Shown here: one piece after another, positions 1-7,367 of the stretch
Numbering within the stretch: position 1 is the stretch's first letter
Layout of the letters: each line of letters begins with the position of its first letter
Origin: an uncultured Flavobacterium sp.
GTDB lineage: Bacteria > Bacteroidota > Bacteroidia > Flavobacteriales > Flavobacteriaceae
DNA length: 58,266 bases
Direction: 5' to 3'
NCBI GenBank assembly: GCA_943912855.1
Contig: CALTVC010000020.1
Span: 1 to 58,266, forward strand
Notes under the pieces: generated by a model
The model's input: the letters and a program-made list of their open reading frames with translations, nothing else
The model's database searches: none
What the model was told of the DNA's origin: nothing
Program-made: the position numbers and the translations under genes

Positions 1-1133
1 ATCCTAACGGTATTGTAATTCATCATCAGTTTAACTACGAGAACAAGTTTTTCGAGTATTCACAACCTACTCGTAGTTCAAGATTTGGTGCTGCATATTC
101 TTCTTCCATAAATAATAAGACCCGTTACAATCGTATGTATAATATGGTTGGAGCCGGATATTTTAATGAAAAAATTGGTCATTTGGAGTTTTACGTAGAA
201 GACTATAACTACAATTATTTCTACAGGACTATAATCTTGTCTAATGATTTTTCTACATTAGTGCCTAATTCTCTAAACGACAGGATTAATACATACGGTG
301 CAAAGTATGCTTACCAAAAAGGTAAATGGAATGGTACTGCTTTAGTGTCAAATAGTATTACGGATCAGTCTTTGGCTAATGTAGATTTAAAGGCTTCTTA
401 CAAGTATAACGAGCAGACCAGTGTTTCTGCACGTTACCAAAAAATGAATAAGTTGCCGGATCTTAATTATCAGCTATATCAAAGTGATTATAAAGCATAC
501 AACTGGTTTAATACCTTTAATAACGAGAAAATAAACAACTTTGAGTTTGAAGGGAAGACAAAATGGCTGGATGCTTCACTACAGTACACGATATTAAAAG
601 ACAAGCTTTATTTTGATAATACTGGTACAGCGAGTGCTGACATGGATACGATTTATTCGAAGCCGGTACAGTATGGTAAAACAATAAATTATCTGTCGTT
701 AAAAGCGCATAACGATTTCAAATTCTGGAAACTTGGTTTAGATAATACGGTGCTTTACCAAAACGTACAGCAGTCAGATAATGTGCTGAACGTACCTGCA
801 TTCGTTACCCGAAATACATTGTATTATACTGATAGACTTTTCAAAAAAGCATTACAGATACAAACAGGATTTACATTCCAGTATTTTACTAAATATTACG
901 CTAACGGTTACAACCCTCTTATTGGTGAGTTTTATGTTCAGGAACGTAAGAAAATTGGAGGTTTCCCAATGGTTGATTTCTTCCTGAATGCCAAAATACA
1001 AGAGTTCAGGGTATTCTTAAGGGCAGAGCATTTTAATTCATCGTTTACAGGAAATAACTTCTATTCGGCACCTGATTATCCTTATCGTGATTTTACGTTC
1101 CGTTTTGGTATCATTTGGGATTTCTTCTCATAA
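1..1133 (+). CDS. Putative outer-membrane porin (Porin_10-like), C-terminal part
   Basis: The reading frame is open from the first base to the TAA at 1131-1133, so the gene begins before the window and only the last 376 or so residues are seen. The protein is rich in Tyr, Phe and Asn with alternating polar and aromatic stretches, and it ends in an aromatic C-terminus (..IIWDFFS) as outer-membrane beta-barrels do. Composition and ending resemble the Bacteroidota 'putative porin' family (Porin_10). The barrel would sit in the outer membrane; the substrate is unknown. The family call is from recognition of sequence style, not from a search. The next gene starts 59 nt downstream with its own promoter. 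Confidence 0.65.
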   Translation, partial: PNGIVIHHQFNYENKFFEYSQPTRSSRFGAAYSSSINNKTRYNRMYNMVGAGYFNEKIGHLEFYVEDYNYNYFYRTIILSNDFSTLVPNSLNDRINTYGAKYAYQKGKWNGTALVSNSITDQSLANVDLKASYKYNEQTSVSARYQKMNKLPDLNYQLYQSDYKAYNWFNTFNNEKINNFEFEGKTKWLDASLQYTILKDKLYFDNTGTASADMDTIYSKPVQYGKTINYLSLKAHNDFKFWKLGLDNTVLYQNVQQSDNVLNVPAFVTRNTLYYTDRLFKKALQIQTGFTFQYFTKYYANGYNPLIGEFYVQERKKIGGFPMVDFFLNAKIQEFRVFLRAEHFNSSFTGNNFYSAPDYPYRDFTFRFGIIWDFFS

Positions 1134-1138
1134 TCTTG

Positions 1139-1173
1139 TTTTGTTATAAATTTCGGTAATAGCTGTATCTTTG
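1139..1173 (+). promoter_or_regulatory. Bacteroidota-type promoter of the cysteine/cystathionine synthase gene
   Basis: A TTTTG box at 1139-1143 is followed, after 22 nt, by TATCTTTG at 1166-1173. This matches the flavobacterial -33/-7 consensus (TTG, then TAnnTTTG). The start codon follows 19 nt after the -7 box, so the untranslated leader would be very short. Confidence 0.6.
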
Positions 1174-1192
1174 CAGTAATATATAACCTGAT

Positions 1193-2554
1193 ATGAAATA
1201 TTCTAAAAATATACTTGGTACGATTGGTAACACGCCATTGGTACAAATAAATAAACTTGCCAAAGGCATAGACGCTTTGGTATTGGCTAAAATTGAAACT
1301 TTTAACCCTGGTAACTCGGTTAAAGACCGTATGGCTATAAAGATGATTGAAGATGCTGAGGCTGATGGTCGTCTGAAACCTGGCGGTACTATTATAGAAG
1401 GTACTTCGGGTAATACCGGTATGGGACTTGCGCTTGGTGCTATTATTAAGGGATATAAGCTTGTATGTGTTATCTCAGATAAACAAAGCAAGGAGAAAAT
1501 GGACATATTACGTGCTGTTGGCGCACGTGTTGTAGTTTGCCCGACCGATGTAGAGCCTACGGATCCACGTTCATACTATTCTGTATCAAAACGACTTGCC
1601 GAAGAAACACCTAACTCGTGGTATGTAAACCAATATGATAACCTGAGTAATACAGCGGCACACTATGAACAAACCGGTCCTGAAATCTGGGAACAGACCG
1701 ATGGTAAAGTTACACACTTTGTGGTTGGGGTTGGTACAGGTGGTACTATTTCCGGTGTAGCAAAATATCTGAAAGAGAATAATCCAAATGTGAAGATTTG
1801 GGGTATAGATACCTATGGTTCTGTATTTAAAAAATACCACGAAACGGGTATTTTCGACGAAAATGAAATCTACTCTTACGTAACCGAAGGCATTGGTGAA
1901 GACATCCTGCCAAAGAATGTTGACTTTAGCCTGATAGATGGTTTTACTAAAGTTACCGATAAAGATGCTGCAGTATATACTCGTAAACTTGCTCTTGAAG
2001 AAGGTATTTTTGTAGGTAATTCTGCCGGAGCAGCAATGAAAGGTGTGCTACAGCTTAAGGAGCATTTTAAACCCGAAGATGTAGTTGTAGTTCTTTTCCA
2101 TGATAGTGGAAGCCGCTATGTAGGTAAGATGTTTAATGATGACTGGATGCGTGAGCGCGGTTATCTTGATGACGAGATAACCATTGCATCAGATCTTATT
2201 AAAGACCATTCAGATAAACCATTGGTTACTGTACGTACAGAGGAGTTGGTAAGTCATGCTATTGACCGCCTTCGTAAATACAAAATCTCACAGATTCCGG
2301 TTGTAGATGTTGATGGTTTTGTAGGTTCTGTAGATGAAACCGACCTGTTCCGTAGTTATGTGGAAGATAAAGACATTGCCGATAAACCAATTCGCGAAGT
2401 TATGGGCAAGCCTTATCCTATAGTTAAAGCGGGTACGTCTATAGAAGAGATTTCTAAACTCTTTAGTAAAGACAACCAGGCGGTGCTTGTAGAGCTAGAA
2501 GAAGGCAAGTACCACATCATTACAAAACACGATATTATCAGTTCAATAAAATAA
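1193..2554 (+). CDS. PLP-dependent cysteine synthase / cystathionine beta-synthase with CBS pair
   Basis: This is a fold-type II PLP enzyme that makes cysteine from O-acetylserine and sulfide, or cystathionine from serine and homocysteine. The PLP lysine lies in the NSVKDR motif (Lys44), and the phosphate/substrate loop TSGNTG is at residues 71-76. A glycine-rich phosphate-binding stretch (GVGTGGT) follows near residue 180. The last ~115 residues form two CBS repeats (around 335-395 and 400-453), as in cystathionine beta-synthases. The 453-residue length fits the CBS-fused class. Sequence alone does not decide between the two reactions. The gene is monocistronic, with a promoter just upstream and a strong terminator immediately after. 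Confidence 0.88.
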   Translation: MKYSKNILGTIGNTPLVQINKLAKGIDALVLAKIETFNPGNSVKDRMAIKMIEDAEADGRLKPGGTIIEGTSGNTGMGLALGAIIKGYKLVCVISDKQSKEKMDILRAVGARVVVCPTDVEPTDPRSYYSVSKRLAEETPNSWYVNQYDNLSNTAAHYEQTGPEIWEQTDGKVTHFVVGVGTGGTISGVAKYLKENNPNVKIWGIDTYGSVFKKYHETGIFDENEIYSYVTEGIGEDILPKNVDFSLIDGFTKVTDKDAAVYTRKLALEEGIFVGNSAGAAMKGVLQLKEHFKPEDVVVVLFHDSGSRYVGKMFNDDWMRERGYLDDEITIASDLIKDHSDKPLVTVRTEELVSHAIDRLRKYKISQIPVVDVDGFVGSVDETDLFRSYVEDKDIADKPIREVMGKPYPIVKAGTSIEEISKLFSKDNQAVLVELEEGKYHIITKHDIISSIK

Positions 2555-2564
2555 AGTATCTTTG

Positions 2565-2588
2565 AAAGAGCCTTCGGGCTCTTTTTTT
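2565..2588 (+). terminator. Intrinsic terminator after the cysteine/cystathionine synthase gene
   Basis: The 8-bp stem AAAGAGCC / GGCTCTTT closes a stable TTCG tetraloop (2573-2576) and is followed by a T run. It lies directly after the stop codon and before the exonuclease start at 2601. Confidence 0.85.
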
Positions 2589-2600
2589 AATTTTAACAGG

Positions 2601-3113
2601 ATGAATTTTACGGCTATAGACTTTGAAACTGCTACGGGGTACGGCAACAGCGCCTGTGCTGTTGGTATAATCACTGTTGAAGACAGCGTGATTACCGAAG
2701 AGTATCATGCCCTGATTCAGCCACCCGATAATGAATACTGGTATCGTAACATACAAGTACACGGTATTAAGCCTTACGATACGCTTAATGTACCCACGTT
2801 TGATGTTTTGTTCCCGGAAATACAAAAAAGGCTTTTCGGACGAAAAATCGTGGCGCATAACGAAAGCTTTGACCGTAATGTACTTGCCAAGACCATGCGC
2901 CATTATGGATTGTACTACGATGAACTCGAAATCGCCGACCGTTGGGAATGCACTGTAAAAATTTATCGTGCCAAAGGTTATCCTAAAGCCAATTTACAAT
3001 ATTGTTGTGACCGCAATAACATTGCCCTGAACCACCACGAAGCACTTAGCGATGCCCGTGCATGTGCCAAATTATATTTGCTGCACAACAGCCAGGTGAA
3101 GCTGAAGATTTGA
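2601..3113 (+). CDS. 3'-5' exonuclease, DnaQ/DEDDh family
   Basis: This is a 170-residue stand-alone exonuclease domain. The DEDD residues are visible: D7 and E9 in FTAIDFETA, D91 in NESFDRN, H146 and D151 in HHEALSDA. These coordinate two metals that cleave the 3' end of DNA or RNA. The domain resembles the epsilon proofreading subunit, but there is no second domain, so a role in DNA repair or RNA trimming is equally possible. I chose ATG 2601 because a TTG at 2562 in the same frame would place the first codons inside the terminator hairpin of the preceding gene. It is not in an operon. Confidence 0.85.
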   Translation: MNFTAIDFETATGYGNSACAVGIITVEDSVITEEYHALIQPPDNEYWYRNIQVHGIKPYDTLNVPTFDVLFPEIQKRLFGRKIVAHNESFDRNVLAKTMRHYGLYYDELEIADRWECTVKIYRAKGYPKANLQYCCDRNNIALNHHEALSDARACAKLYLLHNSQVKLKI

Positions 3114-3148
3114 TTTTTTAAGATTATTGGTAAGTTAGATCACTAGAA

Positions 3149-3233
3149 AGTTAGACCATTAGATTTTTAGAATAGCAACCCTTTTTTCGGGCGTTCCAAA
3201 AATCTGGTACTCTAAAAATCCAACCATCTAATT
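3149..3233. repeat. Imperfect inverted repeat in the intergenic gap
   Basis: The arms around 3149-3172 and 3210-3233 are approximate reverse complements, sharing the core TTAGA..GATTTTTAGA. The left arm is preceded by a related direct repeat (AAGTTAGATCACTAG, then AAAGTTAGACCATTAG). It could be a short mobile-repeat remnant or a long hairpin. There is no coding content. Confidence 0.35.
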
Positions 3234-3249
3234 TTGGCACATTATTCGT

Positions 3250-3257
3250 TATCTTTG
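3250..3257 (+). promoter_or_regulatory. -7 element upstream of the secreted 420-residue protein
   Basis: TATCTTTG matches the TAnnTTTG consensus and lies 17 nt before ATG 3275. The TTTTGG upstream at 3232-3237 is only about 12 nt away, so the -33 box is uncertain. Confidence 0.4.
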
Positions 3258-3274
3258 GAGTAAAGTTGTTTGTA

Positions 3275-4537
3275 ATGAATTTCAAGAAAATATATATCGT
3301 ACTGTTGTTGTTGCTATCATTTGGAGCTAAAGCCTCAATGATTTTGGTGCCGATGGACGAAACCTCTCAAAAAAACCATCTTAAAGCATACGGTATTACG
3401 TACTGGGTACTGTCTAAGAGTTATAAAGCCAATTGGCTACTGAACTATCGTGGTGGTTCATTCCTGTTGCCCGATTCGCAGGAAATACGCCGTGAGTGCC
3501 AAATCCGTGGAGTAAGTTTTGAAGTACTTTCCGATGGACAGGCAAACAGTATACTTGATGAAATTAGTAGTCCATCGCAAAACATGGAGAACGTACTGCT
3601 GGAAAAAGCACCAAAAGTAGCCGTGTATACACCACCTGGGAAAAAACCGTGGGATGATGCCGTGACACTTGTGCTTACGTATGCCGAAATTCCGTTTACG
3701 CCCATATACGATGAAGAAGTATTAACCGATGGTTTGTTACTTTATGATTGGTTACACCTGCACCACGAGGACTTCTCAGGGCAATATGGTAAGTTTTTTG
3801 GAGCCTACCGAAATGCCCCCTGGTATATAGAACAAAAACAGGATGCCGAAAAACTCGCTGCCAAGTTAGGTTACAAAAAAGTATCTCAGGAGAAACTGGC
3901 TGTTGCCAAGAAAATACGTGATTTTGTAATTGGCGGTGGCTTTATGTTTGCTATGTGTTCGGCTACAGATAGTTTTGATATTGCGCTTTCTGCTGAAGGG
4001 GTAGATATTTGTGAGCCAATGTTCGATGGTGACCCAAGCGAGGCAAACTACCAGTCACGTATAGACTATAATAGCACTTTTGCCTTCAAGGATTTTACTT
4101 TAGAACGAAATCCTATAGTGTATGAGTTTTCAGATATCGATACGACCAATAAACGCAATATATTACCCGATGTAGATTATTTTACCCTTATGGAATATTC
4201 TGCTAAATGGGATCCCATTCCGTCTATGTTGTGCCAAAACCATACACAATTGGTTAAAGGTTTTATGGGCCAAACCACTGCCTTTACAGGGAATCTTGTT
4301 AAGTCGAACATCCTTGTTATGGGCGAGAACAAACAAAATGGGGAAGCCCGCTACATACATGGTACAAAAGGTAAAGGGATGTTTACGTTCTTTGGAGGGC
4401 ATGATCCTGAAGATTATCAGCACAGGGTAGGGGATGCTCCAACGGTGCTGGATTTGCACCCTACATCTCCGGGTTACAGGCTTATTCTTAATAATGTGCT
4501 TTTCCCTGCTGCAAAGAAAAAGAAGCTTAAAACATAA
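3275..4537 (+). CDS. Secreted protein of the Bacteroidota 'asparagine synthetase B'-labelled family
   Basis: The 420-residue protein begins with a signal peptide (basic NFKK, a hydrophobic stretch, then a GAKAS cleavage region), so it is exported. Its mid-part (APKVAVYTPPGKKPWDDAV, GGGFMFAMCSATDS) looks like a class I glutamine-amidotransferase or ThuA-like flavodoxin fold, with a glycine-rich turn and a cysteine. From memory, homologues in flavobacteria are labelled asparagine synthetase B. I see neither an N-terminal nucleophile cysteine nor the PP-loop ATPase domain of AsnB, so that label is doubtful. I use ATG 3275; a TTG three codons earlier is less likely. The gene stands alone between a promoter and a terminator. 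Confidence 0.6.
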   Translation: MNFKKIYIVLLLLLSFGAKASMILVPMDETSQKNHLKAYGITYWVLSKSYKANWLLNYRGGSFLLPDSQEIRRECQIRGVSFEVLSDGQANSILDEISSPSQNMENVLLEKAPKVAVYTPPGKKPWDDAVTLVLTYAEIPFTPIYDEEVLTDGLLLYDWLHLHHEDFSGQYGKFFGAYRNAPWYIEQKQDAEKLAAKLGYKKVSQEKLAVAKKIRDFVIGGGFMFAMCSATDSFDIALSAEGVDICEPMFDGDPSEANYQSRIDYNSTFAFKDFTLERNPIVYEFSDIDTTNKRNILPDVDYFTLMEYSAKWDPIPSMLCQNHTQLVKGFMGQTTAFTGNLVKSNILVMGENKQNGEARYIHGTKGKGMFTFFGGHDPEDYQHRVGDAPTVLDLHPTSPGYRLILNNVLFPAAKKKKLKT

Positions 4538-4556
4538 CCTAAAGTATTTATAGAAT

Positions 4557-4582
4557 TAAAAAGCCCGTTAAGGGCTTTTTTT
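4557..4582 (+). terminator. Intrinsic terminator
   Basis: AAAAGCCC / GGGCTTTT form a stem around GTTAA, followed by a T run. It ends the secreted-protein gene that stops at 4537. Between here and the rny terminator at 4757 I see no gene. Confidence 0.75.
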
Positions 4583-4756
4583 GTTGCTATTTTCGTATAT
4601 ATATACTACTGAACAGTTAAGTTTGCTGGGAGTGTAATACTTGTTTGCTTTAAACTTTGTATCTCAGTGCCTTTGCAAGAGAATAATTACATAGAGAATA
4701 GTTCTGAAAAGGTTTGATTATCCCTACAAAGATATAATTCCCAATAACTACTAATG

Positions 4757-4785
4757 AAAAAAGGCTGCAATATGCAGCCCTTTTT
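4757..4785 (-). terminator. Intrinsic terminator of rny
   Basis: The stem GGCTGCA / TGCAGCC is flanked by A and T runs on both sides, so it can act in both directions. It lies 34 nt beyond the rny stop codon. Confidence 0.75.
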
Positions 4786-4818
4786 ATCGAATAACCGAAT
4801 TTACAAATAACTATACGG

Positions 4819-6381
4819 TTACTTAGCAATGTTAACAGCCCTTGTTTCGCGGATAACGGTAATTTTTACCTGACCCGGATACGTCATTTCGGTTTGTATT
4901 TTATGTGAAATTTCAAACGAAAGGTTTGCCGCCATATCGTCGGTTACTTTTTCGCTTTCTACGATTACACGTAGTTCACGACCTGCCTGGATTGCGTAGG
5001 CGCTCTTAACACCCTGGAATCCGTAAGCAATGTCTTCAAGGTCTTTAAGACGCTGAATGTATGAGTCAAGTACCTGCCTGCGTGCACCCGGTCTTGCACC
5101 GCTAATCGCGTCACATACCTGTACAATAGGCGAAAGCATAAACTTCATTTCTATTTCGTCGTGGTGCGCACCAATAGCGTTACAAACCTCTTCCTTTTCA
5201 CCGTATTTTTCAGCCCATTGCATACCCAGTAGTGCGTGTGGCAGGTCGCTTTCAGCATCCGGCACTTTACCTATGTCGTGTAGTAGACCGGCGCGTTTAG
5301 CAAGCTTCACGTTAAGGCCAAGTTCAGCAGCCATAAGACCACAAAGTTTAGCTACTTCACGGCTGTGTTGCAGTAGGTTTTGTCCGTAAGATGAACGGTA
5401 TTTCATACGGCCTACAATCTTGATAAGTTCAGGGTGAAGCCCGTGTATACCAAGGTCTATAACAGTACGCTTACCTACCTCTATGATTTCTTCTTCGATT
5501 TGCTTAGCGGTTTTAGAAACCACTTCCTCTATACGTGCAGGGTGAATACGGCCGTCAGTTACAAGTTTGTGTAGTGAAAGACGGGCGATTTCCCTCCTTA
5601 CAGGGTCAAAGCACGAAAGAATGATGGCTTCAGGAGTATCGTCTACAATGATTTCTACACCTGTAGCAGCTTCAAGCGCACGGATGTTACGACCTTCACG
5701 ACCAATGATACGACCTTTTACATCGTCTGATTCAATGTTGAATACCGATACACAGTTTTCTACCGCTTCTTCAGTACCCACACGTTGAATGGTATTGATG
5801 ATGATTTTTTTAGCCTCCTGCTGTGCCGTAAGTTTAGCCTCTTCAATAGTATCCTGAATGTGGCTCATAGCGCTGGTTTTAGCTTCAGCTTTAAGGCTTT
5901 CAACCAGCTGGTTTTTAGCTTCCTCAGCAGAAAGGCCTGAAATAACCTCAAGTTGTTCTACCTGGCTTTTGTGCAGGCGGTCTACTTCGGCTTGTTTCTT
6001 TTCTACATGCTCCAGGCGTGTGTTATAATCGGTAACTTTATGCTCCAGCTCGTCGCTAAGTTTTTTGTTTTTTGCAAGTTCGCTGGATACCTGCGATTCT
6101 TTATCGCGGGTACGCTTTTCTGCCTCGGCAATTTTTTTGTCCTTGCCCAGTATTACCTGCTCGTGTTCTGCTTTTAGCTCCAGGAATTTTTCCTTAGCCT
6201 GTAGTAACTTATCTTTTTTAAGGGTTTCTCCCTCGTTTGTAGCATCCTTAATTAGGGTTGCCGCCTCTTTTTTAGCTTCAGCCAAAATACCGGTTGCGCT
6301 TTTCTTTTCACGTATCCTGCCCAGCGCAATTCCTCCCAGCAGCCCTGCTGCCGCGCCTATTATTATCAATAGTATCTCCAT
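4819..6381 (-). CDS. rny: Ribonuclease Y
   Basis: This membrane-anchored endoribonuclease starts bulk mRNA decay. The 520-residue protein has the full family architecture: an N-terminal membrane segment (residues 3-21), a long Lys/Glu/Ala-rich coiled coil (about 30-195), a KH RNA-binding domain (about 210-275, with GRIIGREGRNIRALE), and an HD phosphohydrolase domain with LLHDIGKVPD (HD at 368-369). The length matches the family. It follows zapA and the 6S RNA gene on the same strand, with only about 30 nt between the RNA 3' end and the ATG. It may therefore be transcribed partly by read-through. Confidence 0.96.
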   Translation of the reverse strand: MEILLIIIGAAAGLLGGIALGRIREKKSATGILAEAKKEAATLIKDATNEGETLKKDKLLQAKEKFLELKAEHEQVILGKDKKIAEAEKRTRDKESQVSSELAKNKKLSDELEHKVTDYNTRLEHVEKKQAEVDRLHKSQVEQLEVISGLSAEEAKNQLVESLKAEAKTSAMSHIQDTIEEAKLTAQQEAKKIIINTIQRVGTEEAVENCVSVFNIESDDVKGRIIGREGRNIRALEAATGVEIIVDDTPEAIILSCFDPVRREIARLSLHKLVTDGRIHPARIEEVVSKTAKQIEEEIIEVGKRTVIDLGIHGLHPELIKIVGRMKYRSSYGQNLLQHSREVAKLCGLMAAELGLNVKLAKRAGLLHDIGKVPDAESDLPHALLGMQWAEKYGEKEEVCNAIGAHHDEIEMKFMLSPIVQVCDAISGARPGARRQVLDSYIQRLKDLEDIAYGFQGVKSAYAIQAGRELRVIVESEKVTDDMAANLSFEISHKIQTEMTYPGQVKITVIRETRAVNIAK

Positions 6382-6409
6382 ATGTTGGTTTTTGTTTGTG
6401 TATGTATAT

Positions 6410-6572
6410 AAAAAAAGCCTACATCAGGTGTATTGTATAAACTCGTAAAGACAAGTTTTGGGCTAACCCGCTGTTCAAGGATCTGCGACAAAGGCAGCAT
6501 GCTATAGTAGCGACGATTTACCCATTTTAAAGAATTGGCGTTGAGTTTATCAAATATGTACTAATGTAGGCA
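6410..6572 (-). ncRNA. ssrS: Probable 6S RNA
   Basis: Between rny and zapA there is no ORF, but a long rod-like RNA can form on the minus strand. The 5' end GCCTACAT (6571-6564) pairs with ATGTAGGC (about 6417-6424), which leads straight into a T run. A second 8-bp helix, ATAAACTC / GAGTTTAT, continues the stem further in. The central part contains small hairpins (GCTA..TAGC, CTGC..GCAG, GGG-TTAG-CCC) and an open region. A long hairpin with a central bubble next to zapA is the pattern of 6S RNA, which binds the housekeeping RNA polymerase holoenzyme and mimics an open promoter. The ends are estimated from the pairing. Confidence 0.68.
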
Positions 6573-6607
6573 GTATTGTATATGTAAAGAACGTATTTAT
6601 TATGATT

Positions 6608-6895
6608 TTAGAGGAGATTTCCCAGTTTGTCATCCAGCAGGCGCAGCCGATTTACGGCATCGTCTGTATCCGAAGAGCGGTCCATAACGGTTTGTTCGGC
6701 CATCGCTGCAAACTGTAGCGCACACATGGCAAGTACATCCTGTTTGTCCCTTACGGCATAGTTTTCTTCAAACTGTTTTATCATGGCATCAATTTTTTTA
6801 GAGGCTATCCTTAGTCCTTCCTCCTGTGCCGGGTCTACCGTAAGCGGATATACCCTGTCTGCAATTGATATTTTTATTTTCAGTTTATCGTCCAT
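6608..6895 (-). CDS. zapA: Cell division protein ZapA
   Basis: This 95-residue protein has the ZapA pattern: an N-terminal beta-strand region (LKIKISIADRVYPLTV) followed by helices with a coiled-coil dimerisation segment (EEGLRIASKKIDAMI, then DVLAMCALQFA). ZapA binds FtsZ and bundles its filaments at mid-cell. It follows a coiled-coil gene by only 5 nt, and a structured RNA lies just downstream. The zapA-6S RNA proximity resembles the zapA-ssrS pair of gammaproteobacteria. Confidence 0.9.
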   Translation of the reverse strand: MDDKLKIKISIADRVYPLTVDPAQEEGLRIASKKIDAMIKQFEENYAVRDKQDVLAMCALQFAAMAEQTVMDRSSDTDDAVNRLRLLDDKLGNLL

Positions 6896-6900
6896 GACTA

Positions 6901-7206
6901 TCAGTCTGAAAGTTGGGCTATACAGTAATCAATCTCTCGGATCAATGAATTTATCTTGAGTTTTGTCTCTCTCTTGCTTTCGTCACTGCCCAGTAATGAA
7001 TTTGCCAGCCTCAATGATTCGTTTTGCTGTTTTAAAACGGCAATCTCTTCATCTTTACCATCTATATGGCTTTTGGCCTCGGTTACCGATTGCTCCAAAA
7101 GGGCATTCGCATTTTGCAGCGTTGCCAGTTTTTTCTGAAGCGCATCGAGTTTATTCTCCAGAGATTCAACTATTTTGGATAATTCACTCATATCGGCCCG
7201 ATTCAT
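6901..7206 (-). CDS. Small coiled-coil protein, ZapB-like
   Basis: The protein is 101 residues, almost entirely heptad-patterned helix (LSKIVESLENKLDALQKKLATL, then LKQQNESLRLANSLL). It is cotranscribed with zapA, 5 nt upstream. By position and structure it could be the ZapB-type partner that links ZapA-FtsZ to the nucleoid. ZapB sequences are too low in complexity to prove homology by eye. An alternative start at Met6 (7191) would remove five residues (MNRAD). Confidence 0.6.
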   Translation of the reverse strand: MNRADMSELSKIVESLENKLDALQKKLATLQNANALLEQSVTEAKSHIDGKDEEIAVLKQQNESLRLANSLLGSDESKRETKLKINSLIREIDYCIAQLSD

Positions 7207-7218
7207 TACAATATATTA

Positions 7219-7248
7219 CAAAGTTAATATTACTTTGCATAGAAACAA
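7219..7248 (-). promoter_or_regulatory. Promoter of the coiled-coil/zapA operon
   Basis: On the minus strand TTG (7248-7246) is followed by 19 nt and then TAACTTTG (7226-7219), matching the Bacteroidota consensus. The start codon at 7206 follows closely. Confidence 0.5.
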
Positions 7249-7367
7249 TACCCCCGCCGAAAAAACTGCTAATTTTTCAACACTCAGTACTATTTTGCTT
7301 ATGGAGAAGTTATAACATTAACGTATTTTAGGCGGAGATTTTGTACCTGTTTTTTTATTTTAGCCCT

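Noticed and set aside
2562..2600. TTG start for the exonuclease
   Set aside because: This start lies within the terminator hairpin of the previous gene; ATG 2601 gives the conserved N-terminus FTAIDFETA.
5057..6448. Several plus-strand frames opposite rny
   Set aside because: They are antisense shadows of a strongly supported gene, rich in Ser and Cys from reverse reading of its Lys/Glu coiled coil.
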